Assembly: GCA_016938675.1 (NCBI GenBank) | Contig: JAFGUF010000033.1 | Location: forward strand, 1-64,000 | Direction: 5' to 3' | Origin: Clostridia bacterium | Lineage (GTDB): Bacteria > Bacillota > Clostridia > Christensenellales > UMGS416 | Length of the DNA stretch: 64,000 nt | Shown here: in pieces, positions 1 to 7,259 of the stretch | Numbering within the stretch: position 1 is the first letter of the stretch | How the letters are laid out: each line of letters starts with the position of its first letter | Made by a program: the position numbers and the translations under genes | Notes under the pieces: model-generated | Database searches by the model: none | What the model was told of the DNA's origin: nothing | Seen by the model: only the letters and a program-made list of their open reading frames with translations

Positions 1-282
1 AGCTCTGCGAACCTTACCAAGCCTTACTATCTCTATGCTGTCAATTTTAGGGGAATGTACAGGAAATGTCCTCTCCACTCCTATGCCATAGGATACGCGG
101 CGTACGGTGAATGTCTCACGTACTGATCCGTTCTTCTTGGCTATTACTACGCCTTCGAATGCCTGTATTCTTTCCCTTGTGCCTTCTACGACCTTTACGT
201 TTACCTTCACTGTGTCGCCTATGCCGAATTCAGGGATGTCGTCGCGCAGCTGCTCCAGCTCTAATGTCTTAATGTCAATCAT
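1..282 (-). CDS. rplS: 50S ribosomal protein L19 (3' part beyond window)
   Basis: Reverse-strand reading gives 94 residues without a stop up to the window edge, so the C-terminus is missing and the ORF track did not list it. The protein reads [20 protein letters not shown], then the L19 core: an F-x-I-G-D-T-V start, E-G-T-R-E-R-I-Q, and FPVHSP-K-I ending in KVRRA. L19 (about 115 aa) sits at the 30S-50S interface. The ATG at 282 is chosen because AAAGGAAA precedes it; an upstream in-frame ATG at 312 would add ten residues foreign to L19. A strong promoter lies 90 bp upstream, so the gene starts its own transcript. Confidence 0.95.
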   Translation of the reverse strand, partial: MIDIKTLELEQLRDDIPEFGIGDTVKVNVKVVEGTRERIQAFEGVVIAKKNGSVRETFTVRRVSYGIGVERTFPVHSPKIDSIEIVRLGKVRRA

Positions 283-349
283 TTTCCTTTTACCTCGTTC
301 ATAGACGTTCATATCCCGCTTCTCGCGCCAGAGGACCGCCCGTTTTTAT

Positions 350-363
350 CTGTCAAGTGACAG
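350..363 (-). promoter_or_regulatory. 5'-terminal hairpin in the rplS leader
   Basis: CTGTC-ACTT-GACAG is a perfect 5-bp (6 with a tighter loop) hairpin at the predicted 5' end of the rplS transcript. It could protect the mRNA or be part of an L19 leader; Rfam lists such leaders in Firmicutes, but I cannot match the consensus by eye. The remaining ~65 nt of leader is GC-rich and could fold further. Confidence 0.4.
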
Positions 364-370
364 CCAAAAT

Positions 371-399
371 ATTATATCAAATATTATTTTCTTTTGCAA
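371..399 (-). promoter_or_regulatory. Sigma-A promoter of rplS
   Basis: On the minus strand: TTGCAA (399-394), a 17-bp spacer, TATAAT (376-371). The predicted transcription start is near 364. It lies between the rnhA stop and rplS, so rplS does not depend on rnhA read-through. Confidence 0.8.
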
Positions 400-416
400 C
401 AATTTAATTCAGCCTG

Positions 417-863
417 CTAATTCCTAAATGCATTTTTCTTGATCTCTGCCACTGCCAGCTGGTCGCACCTATTGTTGTACGCGTTGTCCGAGTGTCCTTT
501 TACCTTTATCCACTTTATCTCGTGCTTTTTAGTATATGCTATCAGCTGCTGCCACAAGTCGCTGTTTAATACCGGCTGCTTCTTTGAATTTTTCCATCCT
601 GTCTTCTGCCAGTTTTCTATCCAGCCCTTTGTAAATCCGTTCACCAGGTAGGCAGAGTCTGAATAAACATTTACTCTGCACTCTCTCTTCAGCGCCGCTA
701 AGCCCTTTATTACTGCAAAGAGTTCCATCCTGTTGTTGGTTGTATGGTCCACAAAGCCGCTCAGTTCCTTTTCATTGCCCTGGTATATCAGTATGGCTGC
801 CCACCCGCCGGGGCCGGGGTTCCCGGAGCAGGCACCATCGGTATATATATTAATTTCTGTCAT
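417..863 (-). CDS. rnhA: Ribonuclease HI
   Basis: 148 aa, normal length for bacterial RNase HI, which cuts the RNA strand of RNA-DNA hybrids such as lagging-strand primers and R-loops. The four-acid active site is complete: D9 (IYTDGACSGNPGPGGW), E47 (NNRMEL), D69 (VYSDSAYLVNG) and D134, with the conserved H124 in KVKGHSDNAYNNRCDQLA. The basic substrate-binding segment (WQKTGWKNSKKQPV) is present, as in the E. coli type. Its start lies inside the 3' end of proC (14-bp overlap), so the two are co-transcribed and probably translationally coupled. Confidence 0.96.
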   Translation of the reverse strand: MTEINIYTDGACSGNPGPGGWAAILIYQGNEKELSGFVDHTTNNRMELFAVIKGLAALKRECRVNVYSDSAYLVNGFTKGWIENWQKTGWKNSKKQPVLNSDLWQQLIAYTKKHEIKWIKVKGHSDNAYNNRCDQLAVAEIKKNAFRN

Positions 864-1665
864 CCTGCATCCTTTTCGCTTTTTTTACACACTGGTCAAC
901 AGCCTCAATAACAATACCTCGGAATCCGCTTTTTTCCAGTGACTTAACTGCCTCTATAGTCGTGCCGCCCGGTGAGCATACTCTGTCTTTTAGCTCCGCT
1001 GGGTGCAGCCCTGTTTCCTGCATGGATACCGCAGAGCCCTTTAAAAGCTGTGCCGATAGCTCGTATGCCAGCTCTCTCGGAAGCCCGTGCAGCACGCCAG
1101 CATCAGCTAAGGCCTCCATAAACATAAATACATATGCAGGGCCGCTTCCTGTTATGCCTATTACAGCATCAATTAAATGCTCATCAACATAGAATATTTT
1201 GCCCACTGACGAGAATATTTTCTCAGCTAGTTCAATTTCATCATTTTTTAGCTTATGTCTGCCGCAAAACGCCGTCATTCCCTCACCAACCATTGCAGGC
1301 ATATTCGGCATTGTTCTTAGTATCCTCGTAGAATCCGGAAGCGCTTCCTCCAATTCATCCAATGATACTCCCGCCATTATGGACACAACACACTTATCAT
1401 CCATGCTATCTGCGAAGGCCTGGTATTCCTTCCTGAATACCTGTGGCTTAACCGCCAGAATAATAATATCAGCTGATTCTATAGCGCTTGCATTGTCGCT
1501 GGTTGTTTTTACATCTAGGTCTTTGCTAAGGAATTTTAGCCGGCCTTTGTTGGGGTCTGATACAGTTATACTGCCGGGCTCAGATAGCTTTTCAGCAATC
1601 ATATTTTTCGCAATGGCATAGGCCATATTGCCACCGCCGATAAATGTAATATTTGATTTAATCAT
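850..1665 (-). CDS. proC: Pyrroline-5-carboxylate reductase
   Basis: 271 aa, the usual length. ProC reduces 1-pyrroline-5-carboxylate to L-proline with NAD(P)H, the last step of proline synthesis. The N-terminal Rossmann motif ITFIGGGNMAYAIAKNM is clear. The family signatures RTMPNMPAMVGEGMT and, in the C-terminal dimerisation domain, GSGPAYVFMFMEALADAG and SPGGTTIEAVKSLE are intact. A good ribosome site (TTGGAGGAAGT) precedes the ATG. It is the first gene of a short operon with rnhA. No other proline genes are in view, so glutamate- or ornithine-derived input cannot be told apart. Confidence 0.95.
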   Translation of the reverse strand: MIKSNITFIGGGNMAYAIAKNMIAEKLSEPGSITVSDPNKGRLKFLSKDLDVKTTSDNASAIESADIIILAVKPQVFRKEYQAFADSMDDKCVVSIMAGVSLDELEEALPDSTRILRTMPNMPAMVGEGMTAFCGRHKLKNDEIELAEKIFSSVGKIFYVDEHLIDAVIGITGSGPAYVFMFMEALADAGVLHGLPRELAYELSAQLLKGSAVSMQETGLHPAELKDRVCSPGGTTIEAVKSLEKSGFRGIVIEAVDQCVKKAKRMQDDRN

Positions 1666-1714
1666 ACTTCCTCCAATAATGTTTCTATGTGTGCATTATT
1701 ATCCTAACTGATGG

Positions 1715-1743
1715 TTGACATATTCATTTGTATAATATATAAT
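1715..1743 (+). promoter_or_regulatory. Consensus sigma-A promoter of tRNA-Trp
   Basis: TTGACA (1715-1720), 17-bp spacer, TATAAT (1738-1743), both boxes perfect. Transcription would start about 10 nt before the tRNA, as expected for a short processed leader. Confidence 0.9.
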
Positions 1744-1759
1744 TCAAAAGGTATTTCGT

Positions 1760-1835
1760 AGGGGAGTGGCTCAATTGGTAGAGCATCGGTCTCCAAAACC
1801 GACGGTTGCGTGTTCGAGTCGCGTCTCCCCTGCCA
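1760..1835 (+). tRNA. tRNA-Trp (CCA anticodon)
   Basis: A 76-nt cloverleaf can be drawn. The acceptor stem AGGGGAG pairs with CTCCCCT, followed by G and an encoded CCA. The D arm holds TGGCTCAATTGGTAGAGCA. The anticodon stem-loop CGGTCTCCAAAACCG gives loop CTCCAAA with anticodon CCA (tryptophan, UGG). The T arm contains TTCGAGTC. It is a single-gene transcript with its own consensus promoter and a terminator nine bases after the CCA. Confidence 0.97.
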
Positions 1836-1843
1836 AAAAAAGC

Positions 1844-1880
1844 AAGGTGTTTTATTTTTTATAAAGCACCTTTTGTTTTG
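1844..1880 (+). terminator. Intrinsic terminator after tRNA-Trp, probably bidirectional
   Basis: AAGGTGTTTTAT and ATAAAGCACCTT form a 12-bp stem (one G-T pair) with a T5 loop, followed by TTTTGTTTTG on the plus strand. On the minus strand the same stem is followed within two bases by a T7 run, so it can also end the alcohol dehydrogenase transcript arriving from the other side. Confidence 0.85.
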
Positions 1881-1958
1881 CTCTTTTTACTATTACAAAT
1901 AATATCACGGTTAATATTATTAGTAAATAACTTTTGTGTTTAAATATTTATCAGTATA

Positions 1959-3122
1959 CTACAGCGCCAGATTATATATCTTCTCAATATCATTCTTATC
2001 AAGGCTGACAAAATTGCCAATATTGCCTAGCAGCGTGCATTTCTCCGCCATCTTCTCTATGCTCTCTGCGCCAACGCCCACTTCCCCAAGGCTGACAGGC
2101 AGGCCTAGTGATGCAAAGAATTTTTTGAGGTTCTCTATACCCTGCAGTGCGATTTCTTCATCGGTATACCCTTCTTCATTTGCGCCCATAACGCGCACTG
2201 CGAACTTTTTAAATCTAGCAATATCGTGCTTATATACGTATTTCATCCATGCAGGGCACATAATGGATAGTGTCGCGCCGTGAGCTACGTCGAACATTGC
2301 GCCAATTTCATGTCCCATGCCATGCGATGACCAGTCGCCGATTCTTCCTGTTGAAAGCAGGTTATTGTGTGCTATTGTCCCAGCCCACATTATGTTTGCG
2401 CGCAGCTCGTAGTCGCCTGGGGCTTCTATTGCTTTCGGTGCGTTTTCCATCACGCTCAACAGCACAGCCTCGCACAGCCTGTCAGTTATGTCCACGTCCT
2501 GCACATTGGTAAAATACCGTTCAATATCGTGCATCATTATGTCAGCCGCTCCGCATACCGTCTGATACTTTGGTACGCTGCATGTAAGCTCCGGATTCAA
2601 TATGGAAAACACGGGTATCACGCACTCGGAATTGTACGCCCTTTTATATCCGGTTTCATCATTTGTTATTACTGAGCCTGTGCTTGCCTCGGAGCCCGCC
2701 GCAGCAATAGTAAGAATAGTGGCCACAGGCAATGCCTGCTCGAAGCTGTCCTTCTCCAAATATAAGTCCCACACATCACCAGAATATTTCGCTCCCACTG
2801 CTATTGCCTTTGCCGAATCTATCGGGCTGCCTCCGCCCACTGCCAGCACCAGCTCAATATTCTTCTCCCTGCAGATATCAATCCCCTTATATACAAGCGA
2901 AAGCCTCGGATTGGGCTTTACTCCGCCGAGCAGAGTGTATTCAACGCCAGCATCTTTAAGCGATTGCTCAATTTCTCCAAGCAGTCCGTCCTTTTTTATT
3001 CTTTCACTGCCGTATACTATTAATATATTCTTTGCGTATTCCGCAACTTTCATACCTATTTGTTTATGTGTACCTTTGCCGAATATTATGTTGGTCGGCT
3101 GGCTATATTCAAAATTTATCAT
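1959..3122 (-). CDS. Iron-containing alcohol (butanol) dehydrogenase
   Basis: 387 aa, the length of the group III iron-dependent alcohol dehydrogenases (BDH/YugJ type), which interconvert aldehydes and alcohols with NAD(P)H in fermentation. The nucleotide-binding loop GGGSPIDSAKAIAVG is intact. Metal ligands are visible in AADIMMHDIERYF and in SSHGMGHEIGAMFDVAHGATLS, which carries the conserved histidines. The N-terminal FEYSQPTNIIFGKG is typical of butanol dehydrogenases. The substrate cannot be told from sequence. It is monocistronic: tRNA-Trp lies downstream and a divergent gene upstream. AAGGAG precedes the start. Confidence 0.9.
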   Translation of the reverse strand: MINFEYSQPTNIIFGKGTHKQIGMKVAEYAKNILIVYGSERIKKDGLLGEIEQSLKDAGVEYTLLGGVKPNPRLSLVYKGIDICREKNIELVLAVGGGSPIDSAKAIAVGAKYSGDVWDLYLEKDSFEQALPVATILTIAAAGSEASTGSVITNDETGYKRAYNSECVIPVFSILNPELTCSVPKYQTVCGAADIMMHDIERYFTNVQDVDITDRLCEAVLLSVMENAPKAIEAPGDYELRANIMWAGTIAHNNLLSTGRIGDWSSHGMGHEIGAMFDVAHGATLSIMCPAWMKYVYKHDIARFKKFAVRVMGANEEGYTDEEIALQGIENLKKFFASLGLPVSLGEVGVGAESIEKMAEKCTLLGNIGNFVSLDKNDIEKIYNLAL

Positions 3123-3148
3123 ACATTTTCTCCTTTTGCATTTTCTTT

Positions 3149-3157
3149 ATTATAACA
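3149..3157 (-). promoter_or_regulatory. Extended -10 promoter of the alcohol dehydrogenase gene
   Basis: TGTTATAAT on the minus strand is a TGn-TATAAT extended -10, about 27 bp before the ATG, followed by AAGGAG. No convincing -35 is present at 17 bp. Confidence 0.55.
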
Positions 3158-3234
3158 TATCACAAAAATTTGTAATCCCCTATTTAACGGACTCCGTTCT
3201 CCTAGAATCCTACAGTATGCTCCAAACAAATTAT

Positions 3235-3263
3235 TTGACTTTATTTTAGCCCCGCAATAGTAT
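3235..3263 (+). promoter_or_regulatory. Promoter upstream of the membrane protein-hflX run
   Basis: TTGACT (3235-3240), 17-bp spacer, TAGTAT (3258-3263). It precedes the first plus-strand gene by about 45 bp and could drive all three genes to 7258. Confidence 0.5.
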
Positions 3264-3308
3264 AGAATGGGTATAGGAAAAAATATACCGCGGAGAGCAA
3301 AGTGAAAT

Positions 3309-3728
3309 ATGGAAAATAATTTTAAGAAAATATATGGCGTTATGGGCATAATCGGCGAAGCAATAGGCATCGGTGCGTTCATTTTGGCCATAAGCAAAAA
3401 TGTATTTGCAAACACAAGCTATGTAGTATTAATATCTGCACTTTTTGTGCTGCTAATCATTGCACGCGTGATTTCGCTGTTTAAAAACTCAAAAATCTTT
3501 TCAGGAATAGGCGAATTCTATATGTCCATAGTCAAGGGGCATATTTCTCTGATGCTCGGAGCATGCATAATGATATCCGTACTGATGTTCATCAATGGCA
3601 AGGCCTTTTCTGATACAATAGTTATCCTTGTAATAACTGCGGTATTCATGTCAACAATGCTGATGTTCATGATCGGCACCTTTGAAAAAATAAGAAAACT
3701 CTCCGAAGAAAGCGAGAAGGAAGAATAA
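3309..3728 (+). CDS. Hypothetical integral membrane protein
   Basis: 139 aa that I do not recognise. It is mostly four hydrophobic stretches: about residues 8-28 (VMGIIGEAIGIGAFILAI), 35-52 (SYVVLISALFVLLIIARV), 78-95 (ISLMLGACIMISVLMFI) and 103-122 (TIVILVITAVFMSTMLMFMI), ending in a charged tail rich in K and E. No catalytic or metal motif is seen. Its stop codon TAA abuts the hflX ATG (TAAATG), so it is very probably co-translated with hflX. It could be a small membrane partner of that GTPase or merely an operon companion. The minus-strand ORF across its start is a shadow. Confidence 0.7.
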   Translation: MENNFKKIYGVMGIIGEAIGIGAFILAISKNVFANTSYVVLISALFVLLIIARVISLFKNSKIFSGIGEFYMSIVKGHISLMLGACIMISVLMFINGKAFSDTIVILVITAVFMSTMLMFMIGTFEKIRKLSEESEKEE

Positions 3729-5543
3729 ATGGAAGACCAGGAATACGGAAAAGTCCACGGAAATATAGAGGGCATAAAAAAATCAATACTTAGTGAACTG
3801 GAGGAACTTTACTCTGCGGACATGGAGCTGCTTCGGCACAAATTCATATCCGACGATGTAACATATAAGCTCTGCCAGATAACTGAAAAAATCAACAAGG
3901 AAATATCCATATATATTGCCCGTGACGGAATGGTTATGGATGTATCTATCGGTTCTCACGACAGGGTAGGCCTGCCGGACATAAGGGTGCGCAGAGGCAA
4001 GCGCCGACTGACAGGCGTGCGCTGCATACATACCCACCCGGGGCAAAGCGGCACATTGTCAGACGTTGATATTAAAACCCTTCACAGAATGCGCTTTGAC
4101 TCAATGGCAGCAATAGGTGTAAGAGACGGCCTGGCTACGTCCATGCAGGCAGCCATATTAACCGAGCTTAAGGAAAACGGTGAATACGAATCCACTCTTT
4201 ACGGGCCATACCAATACAACAGTATACCCCACCAGAAGCTGCTGGATGAAATAGAGTATGCAGCTGAGCATATAGGCAAAACGGCCAATATACTAGATAG
4301 CCTGGAAAAAGAGGAAGAGAAAGCTATCCTTGTAGGTGTAGTACCTTCAAGCGACGACACCTCATCAATTGAGGAGCTTGCACGCCTTGCTGACACTGCA
4401 GGCGCCCAGGTTATACTAAGGGAGCTGCAGGTGCGGCATAAAATTGACTCCGCAACATATATCGGAAAAGGCAAGGTTTCGGAACTTTCGCTGGTTAGAC
4501 AATCAACCGATGCCAATCTATTTATATTTGACGACGAATTATCCGGAGCGCAGATCAGAAATCTGGAAAGAGAACTAGGCTGCAAGGTAATAGACCGCAC
4601 AGCATTGATACTGGATATTTTCGCTGCCCGTGCTACGACCCACGAAGGCAAGCTGCAGGTGGAGCTTGCGCAGTATAAATACCGCCTGCCACGCCTTGCA
4701 GGAACAGGAGTTCAACTTTCCCGCCTAGGCGGCGGCATAGGCACCAGAGGCCCGGGTGAATCTAAACTCGAGACTGACAGAAGGGCGATACACAGCAGAA
4801 TACACGACCTTGAATCCCAGGTTAGCCGGCTAAAAAAACGTCGCGACATCAACAGAATGCAGCGGGTTAAAAACGCTGTGCCAATAATTGCCTTGGTTGG
4901 CTATACAAACGCCGGCAAAAGCACATTGCTAAATGCTATAACCAAAAGCAATGTCAACGCAGAAGATAAACTCTTCGCTACACTTGACCCGGTAACAAGA
5001 AGCATGAGTCTTCCTAACGGAACAGAAATCCTCGTGACCGACACCGTAGGTTTCATTAATAAATTGCCCCATGATCTAGTCGACGCCTTCCGCTCCACAC
5101 TGGAGGAAGCTGTGCATGCGGATATACTTATCCATGTTGTGGACAGCTCTTCGCCCGAAATGATGATGCAGTTCAATGTGGCAAAGCAGGTGCTGGATTC
5201 CTTAGGGGCTGGCGACAAGAAAAGAATAGTCGCATTAAACAAAATTGACATTGCAGATCAAGACAATCTGCCGCTTTTTGATCATGGTGAGACAGTCGTG
5301 CGCATCAGCGCCTTCAACGGAACAGGTCTTGATAAGCTCTTTTCCGAAATAGAAACTATACTCAATGAAAACACAAAAGTGATTGAAATAACCATACCTT
5401 ACTCAAAAGGAACCCTTTCAAACTATGTCTTTGACAACGCGGAAATCATAGAAAAGGAATACAAGGATGAGGGCGTTTACCTGAAAGCGCGGGTATCAAA
5501 CGAAATGGATATGAAAATAGCCTCCGCCCTAAAGGAGCAATAG
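3729..5543 (+). CDS. hflX: Ribosome-associated GTPase HflX with a JAMM-like N-terminal domain
   Basis: 604 aa against about 420 for ordinary HflX, a GTPase that splits stalled 70S ribosomes. HflX proper begins near residue 195 (AILVGVVPSSDD): glycine-rich GGGIGTRGPGESKLETDRR, G1 GYTNAGKST (391-399), G3 DTVGF and G4 NKID. The first ~190 residues are extra. They carry CIHTHPGQSGTLSDVD, with H101, H103, S111 and D114 in exact HxHPx6Sx2D JAMM/MPN spacing, and E58 about 43 residues upstream, as in RadC-like JAB domains. Metal-dependent isopeptidase or protease activity is inference. The gene sits between a membrane protein (zero spacing) and a radical SAM gene (2 bp). Confidence 0.93.
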   Translation: MEDQEYGKVHGNIEGIKKSILSELEELYSADMELLRHKFISDDVTYKLCQITEKINKEISIYIARDGMVMDVSIGSHDRVGLPDIRVRRGKRRLTGVRCIHTHPGQSGTLSDVDIKTLHRMRFDSMAAIGVRDGLATSMQAAILTELKENGEYESTLYGPYQYNSIPHQKLLDEIEYAAEHIGKTANILDSLEKEEEKAILVGVVPSSDDTSSIEELARLADTAGAQVILRELQVRHKIDSATYIGKGKVSELSLVRQSTDANLFIFDDELSGAQIRNLERELGCKVIDRTALILDIFAARATTHEGKLQVELAQYKYRLPRLAGTGVQLSRLGGGIGTRGPGESKLETDRRAIHSRIHDLESQVSRLKKRRDINRMQRVKNAVPIIALVGYTNAGKSTLLNAITKSNVNAEDKLFATLDPVTRSMSLPNGTEILVTDTVGFINKLPHDLVDAFRSTLEEAVHADILIHVVDSSSPEMMMQFNVAKQVLDSLGAGDKKRIVALNKIDIADQDNLPLFDHGETVVRISAFNGTGLDKLFSEIETILNENTKVIEITIPYSKGTLSNYVFDNAEIIEKEYKDEGVYLKARVSNEMDMKIASALKEQ

Positions 5544-5545
5544 CG

Positions 5546-7258
5546 TTGGATACTTTCTGCCTTGTAGCTCTGAACTCACAGTATGTGCACACGAACCTTG
5601 CAGTAAGGCTTATTAAAAACACTGATCAATACAATAATACCTGTATTATAGAGCATACTATAAACAATCAAATGGACCTAGTGCTCGAAGATATCGTACT
5701 TAAAAGTCCAACATGCGTGATATTTTCATGCTATATCTGGAACATTGAATATGTTATGCTGCTGTCATCAAGCATAAAGAAAATCCTTCCTGATTCATCC
5801 ATTGTTTTGGCAGGGCCGGAGGTTAACTACAACGGAAAAGAAATACTCCGTCAGCATTCATATATTGACATAGTATGTGCAGGCCCCGGAGAAATAATAT
5901 TCCCGCAGCTGCAGGATGGCATTATGCTTAGGGATTTAGTTCCAGTAGAAGGCATATGCTATCGGCAGGAAAATGAAATACGCGAAAACCCCATCGTAAG
6001 CAAATATGATATAAACACACAGAAATTCCCCTACTATGATATTGAGGATGTAAAGGACAGAATACTGTATTTTGAAACAAGCAGAGGCTGCCCATATAAC
6101 TGCTCCTACTGCATATCATCCATAACAAAGGGTGTTGATTTTATGTCGATTGAAAAGGTGGAGGAAAGTTTCGAAATATTCTTCAGGCACAATGTAAACC
6201 AGGTCAAGCTCGTGGACAGAACGTTTAATTATCCTTTGAAGAGAGCGGTACAAATAATTGAAATAATGCTCAAACTCAAAGATAAATATCCAGATTCAAC
6301 TACATCATTCCACTGCGAACTCAATCCTCTCCTTATAAATGATGAGTTTGTTAAGCTTTTGAAAAAAGCCCCTGATAATTTTCTACAGTTTGAAATAGGT
6401 GTGCAGTCAACAAATCCTCATACATTGAAAGAAATTAACAGGGATTTCAACCTCGAAAAACAATATGAAAATATATCAAAACTTACCGAGCTTAAAAACA
6501 TAAAAGTATTCGTGGACTTAATAGCAGGACTGCCCCACGAAACATTTGATATATTTAAAAAATCTTTCAACGATACATATCTTCTGGGTGCTGGCGGGCT
6601 GCATCTCGGCTTCCTTAAGGTGCTCAAGGGATCAGAAATGGAGAAAAACGCAGAAAACCACGGAATAGAGTACAGCAGCTATGCCCCATACAAAATACTT
6701 AGATCGACATATATCTCCTTTGAGGAATTATGCAGGCTTGAAAAAATCGAGAGCCTGGTAGATACCTACTACAATTCAGGGAGATTTGTAAATAGCCTGA
6801 GATATGCATTGGCATTTTTTGATTCACCATTCAGTTTCTATGACCATTTCAGAATGTATCTAGAAAAAAGGTACTACTTTATAAAGCCGCATAAGTTTAT
6901 CACATACTATGATTTTCTTAATGATTTTCTTTCGGAAATTGGGGCTGTTAACACGGAATATCTGGAAAATTTACTTCTTCATGACTATGCATGCCACTCA
7001 AAGCCCAGAAGCTACCCAAAATGCATCAAAAGCGCATACAGCGAAAAAAAGAAAAAAGCTGTAAGAGAATTCTTCAGCAATAATGAATATATAGAAAAAT
7101 ACCTGCCTCACTTAGCCGGAATGCCTTCTGGCAGCATAAGCAGGATATGCAATATCGAAATCTTTAATTTTGATATTCTTGAAAAAGAAATATCTGAAAA
7201 AGATATAGTTGTTTTATACGATTACAAGGACAAAACCAAAGTGTACAAAGTCCTTTGA
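5546..7258 (+). CDS. B12-binding-type radical SAM protein (DUF4080-like)
   Basis: 570 aa. Residues 1-130 form a cobalamin-binding-like Rossmann domain (AGPEVNYNG; AGPGEIIFPQL) but lack the usual DxHxxG histidine motif. A radical SAM core follows with the cluster motif GCPYNCSYC near residue 180 and later VDLIAGLPHETFD. The C-terminal ~200 residues resemble DUF4080, seen in clostridial members. The reaction is unknown; relatives include methyltransferases and tRNA methylthiotransferase-like enzymes. The start is TTG, set by AAAGGAG overlapping the end of hflX and by alignment of the N-terminal strand. It ends 1 bp from a convergent gene with no terminator between. Confidence 0.85.
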   Translation: MDTFCLVALNSQYVHTNLAVRLIKNTDQYNNTCIIEHTINNQMDLVLEDIVLKSPTCVIFSCYIWNIEYVMLLSSSIKKILPDSSIVLAGPEVNYNGKEILRQHSYIDIVCAGPGEIIFPQLQDGIMLRDLVPVEGICYRQENEIRENPIVSKYDINTQKFPYYDIEDVKDRILYFETSRGCPYNCSYCISSITKGVDFMSIEKVEESFEIFFRHNVNQVKLVDRTFNYPLKRAVQIIEIMLKLKDKYPDSTTSFHCELNPLLINDEFVKLLKKAPDNFLQFEIGVQSTNPHTLKEINRDFNLEKQYENISKLTELKNIKVFVDLIAGLPHETFDIFKKSFNDTYLLGAGGLHLGFLKVLKGSEMEKNAENHGIEYSSYAPYKILRSTYISFEELCRLEKIESLVDTYYNSGRFVNSLRYALAFFDSPFSFYDHFRMYLEKRYYFIKPHKFITYYDFLNDFLSEIGAVNTEYLENLLLHDYACHSKPRSYPKCIKSAYSEKKKKAVREFFSNNEYIEKYLPHLAGMPSGSISRICNIEIFNFDILEKEISEKDIVVLYDYKDKTKVYKVL

Positions 7259-7259
7259 T

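Noticed and set aside
1199-1621. Plus-strand ORF of 140 aa inside proC
   Set aside because: Shadow ORF; proC motifs are unmistakable on the minus strand.
1760-1835. tRNA-Trp as a possible integration site for a mobile element
   Set aside because: No integrase gene and no repeated 3' tRNA fragment were seen within the flanking sequence.
2602-3249. Plus-strand ORF of 215 aa antisense to the alcohol dehydrogenase gene
   Set aside because: Serine/proline-rich shadow of a well-supported gene in another frame; no ribosome site or family motif.
3119-3415. Minus-strand ORF of 98 aa across the promoter region and the start of the membrane protein gene
   Set aside because: Overlaps two opposite promoters and a coding start; no ribosome site.
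4199-4651. Minus-strand ORF of 150 aa inside hflX
   Set aside because: Mirror frame of HflX, Ser-rich, no start signal.
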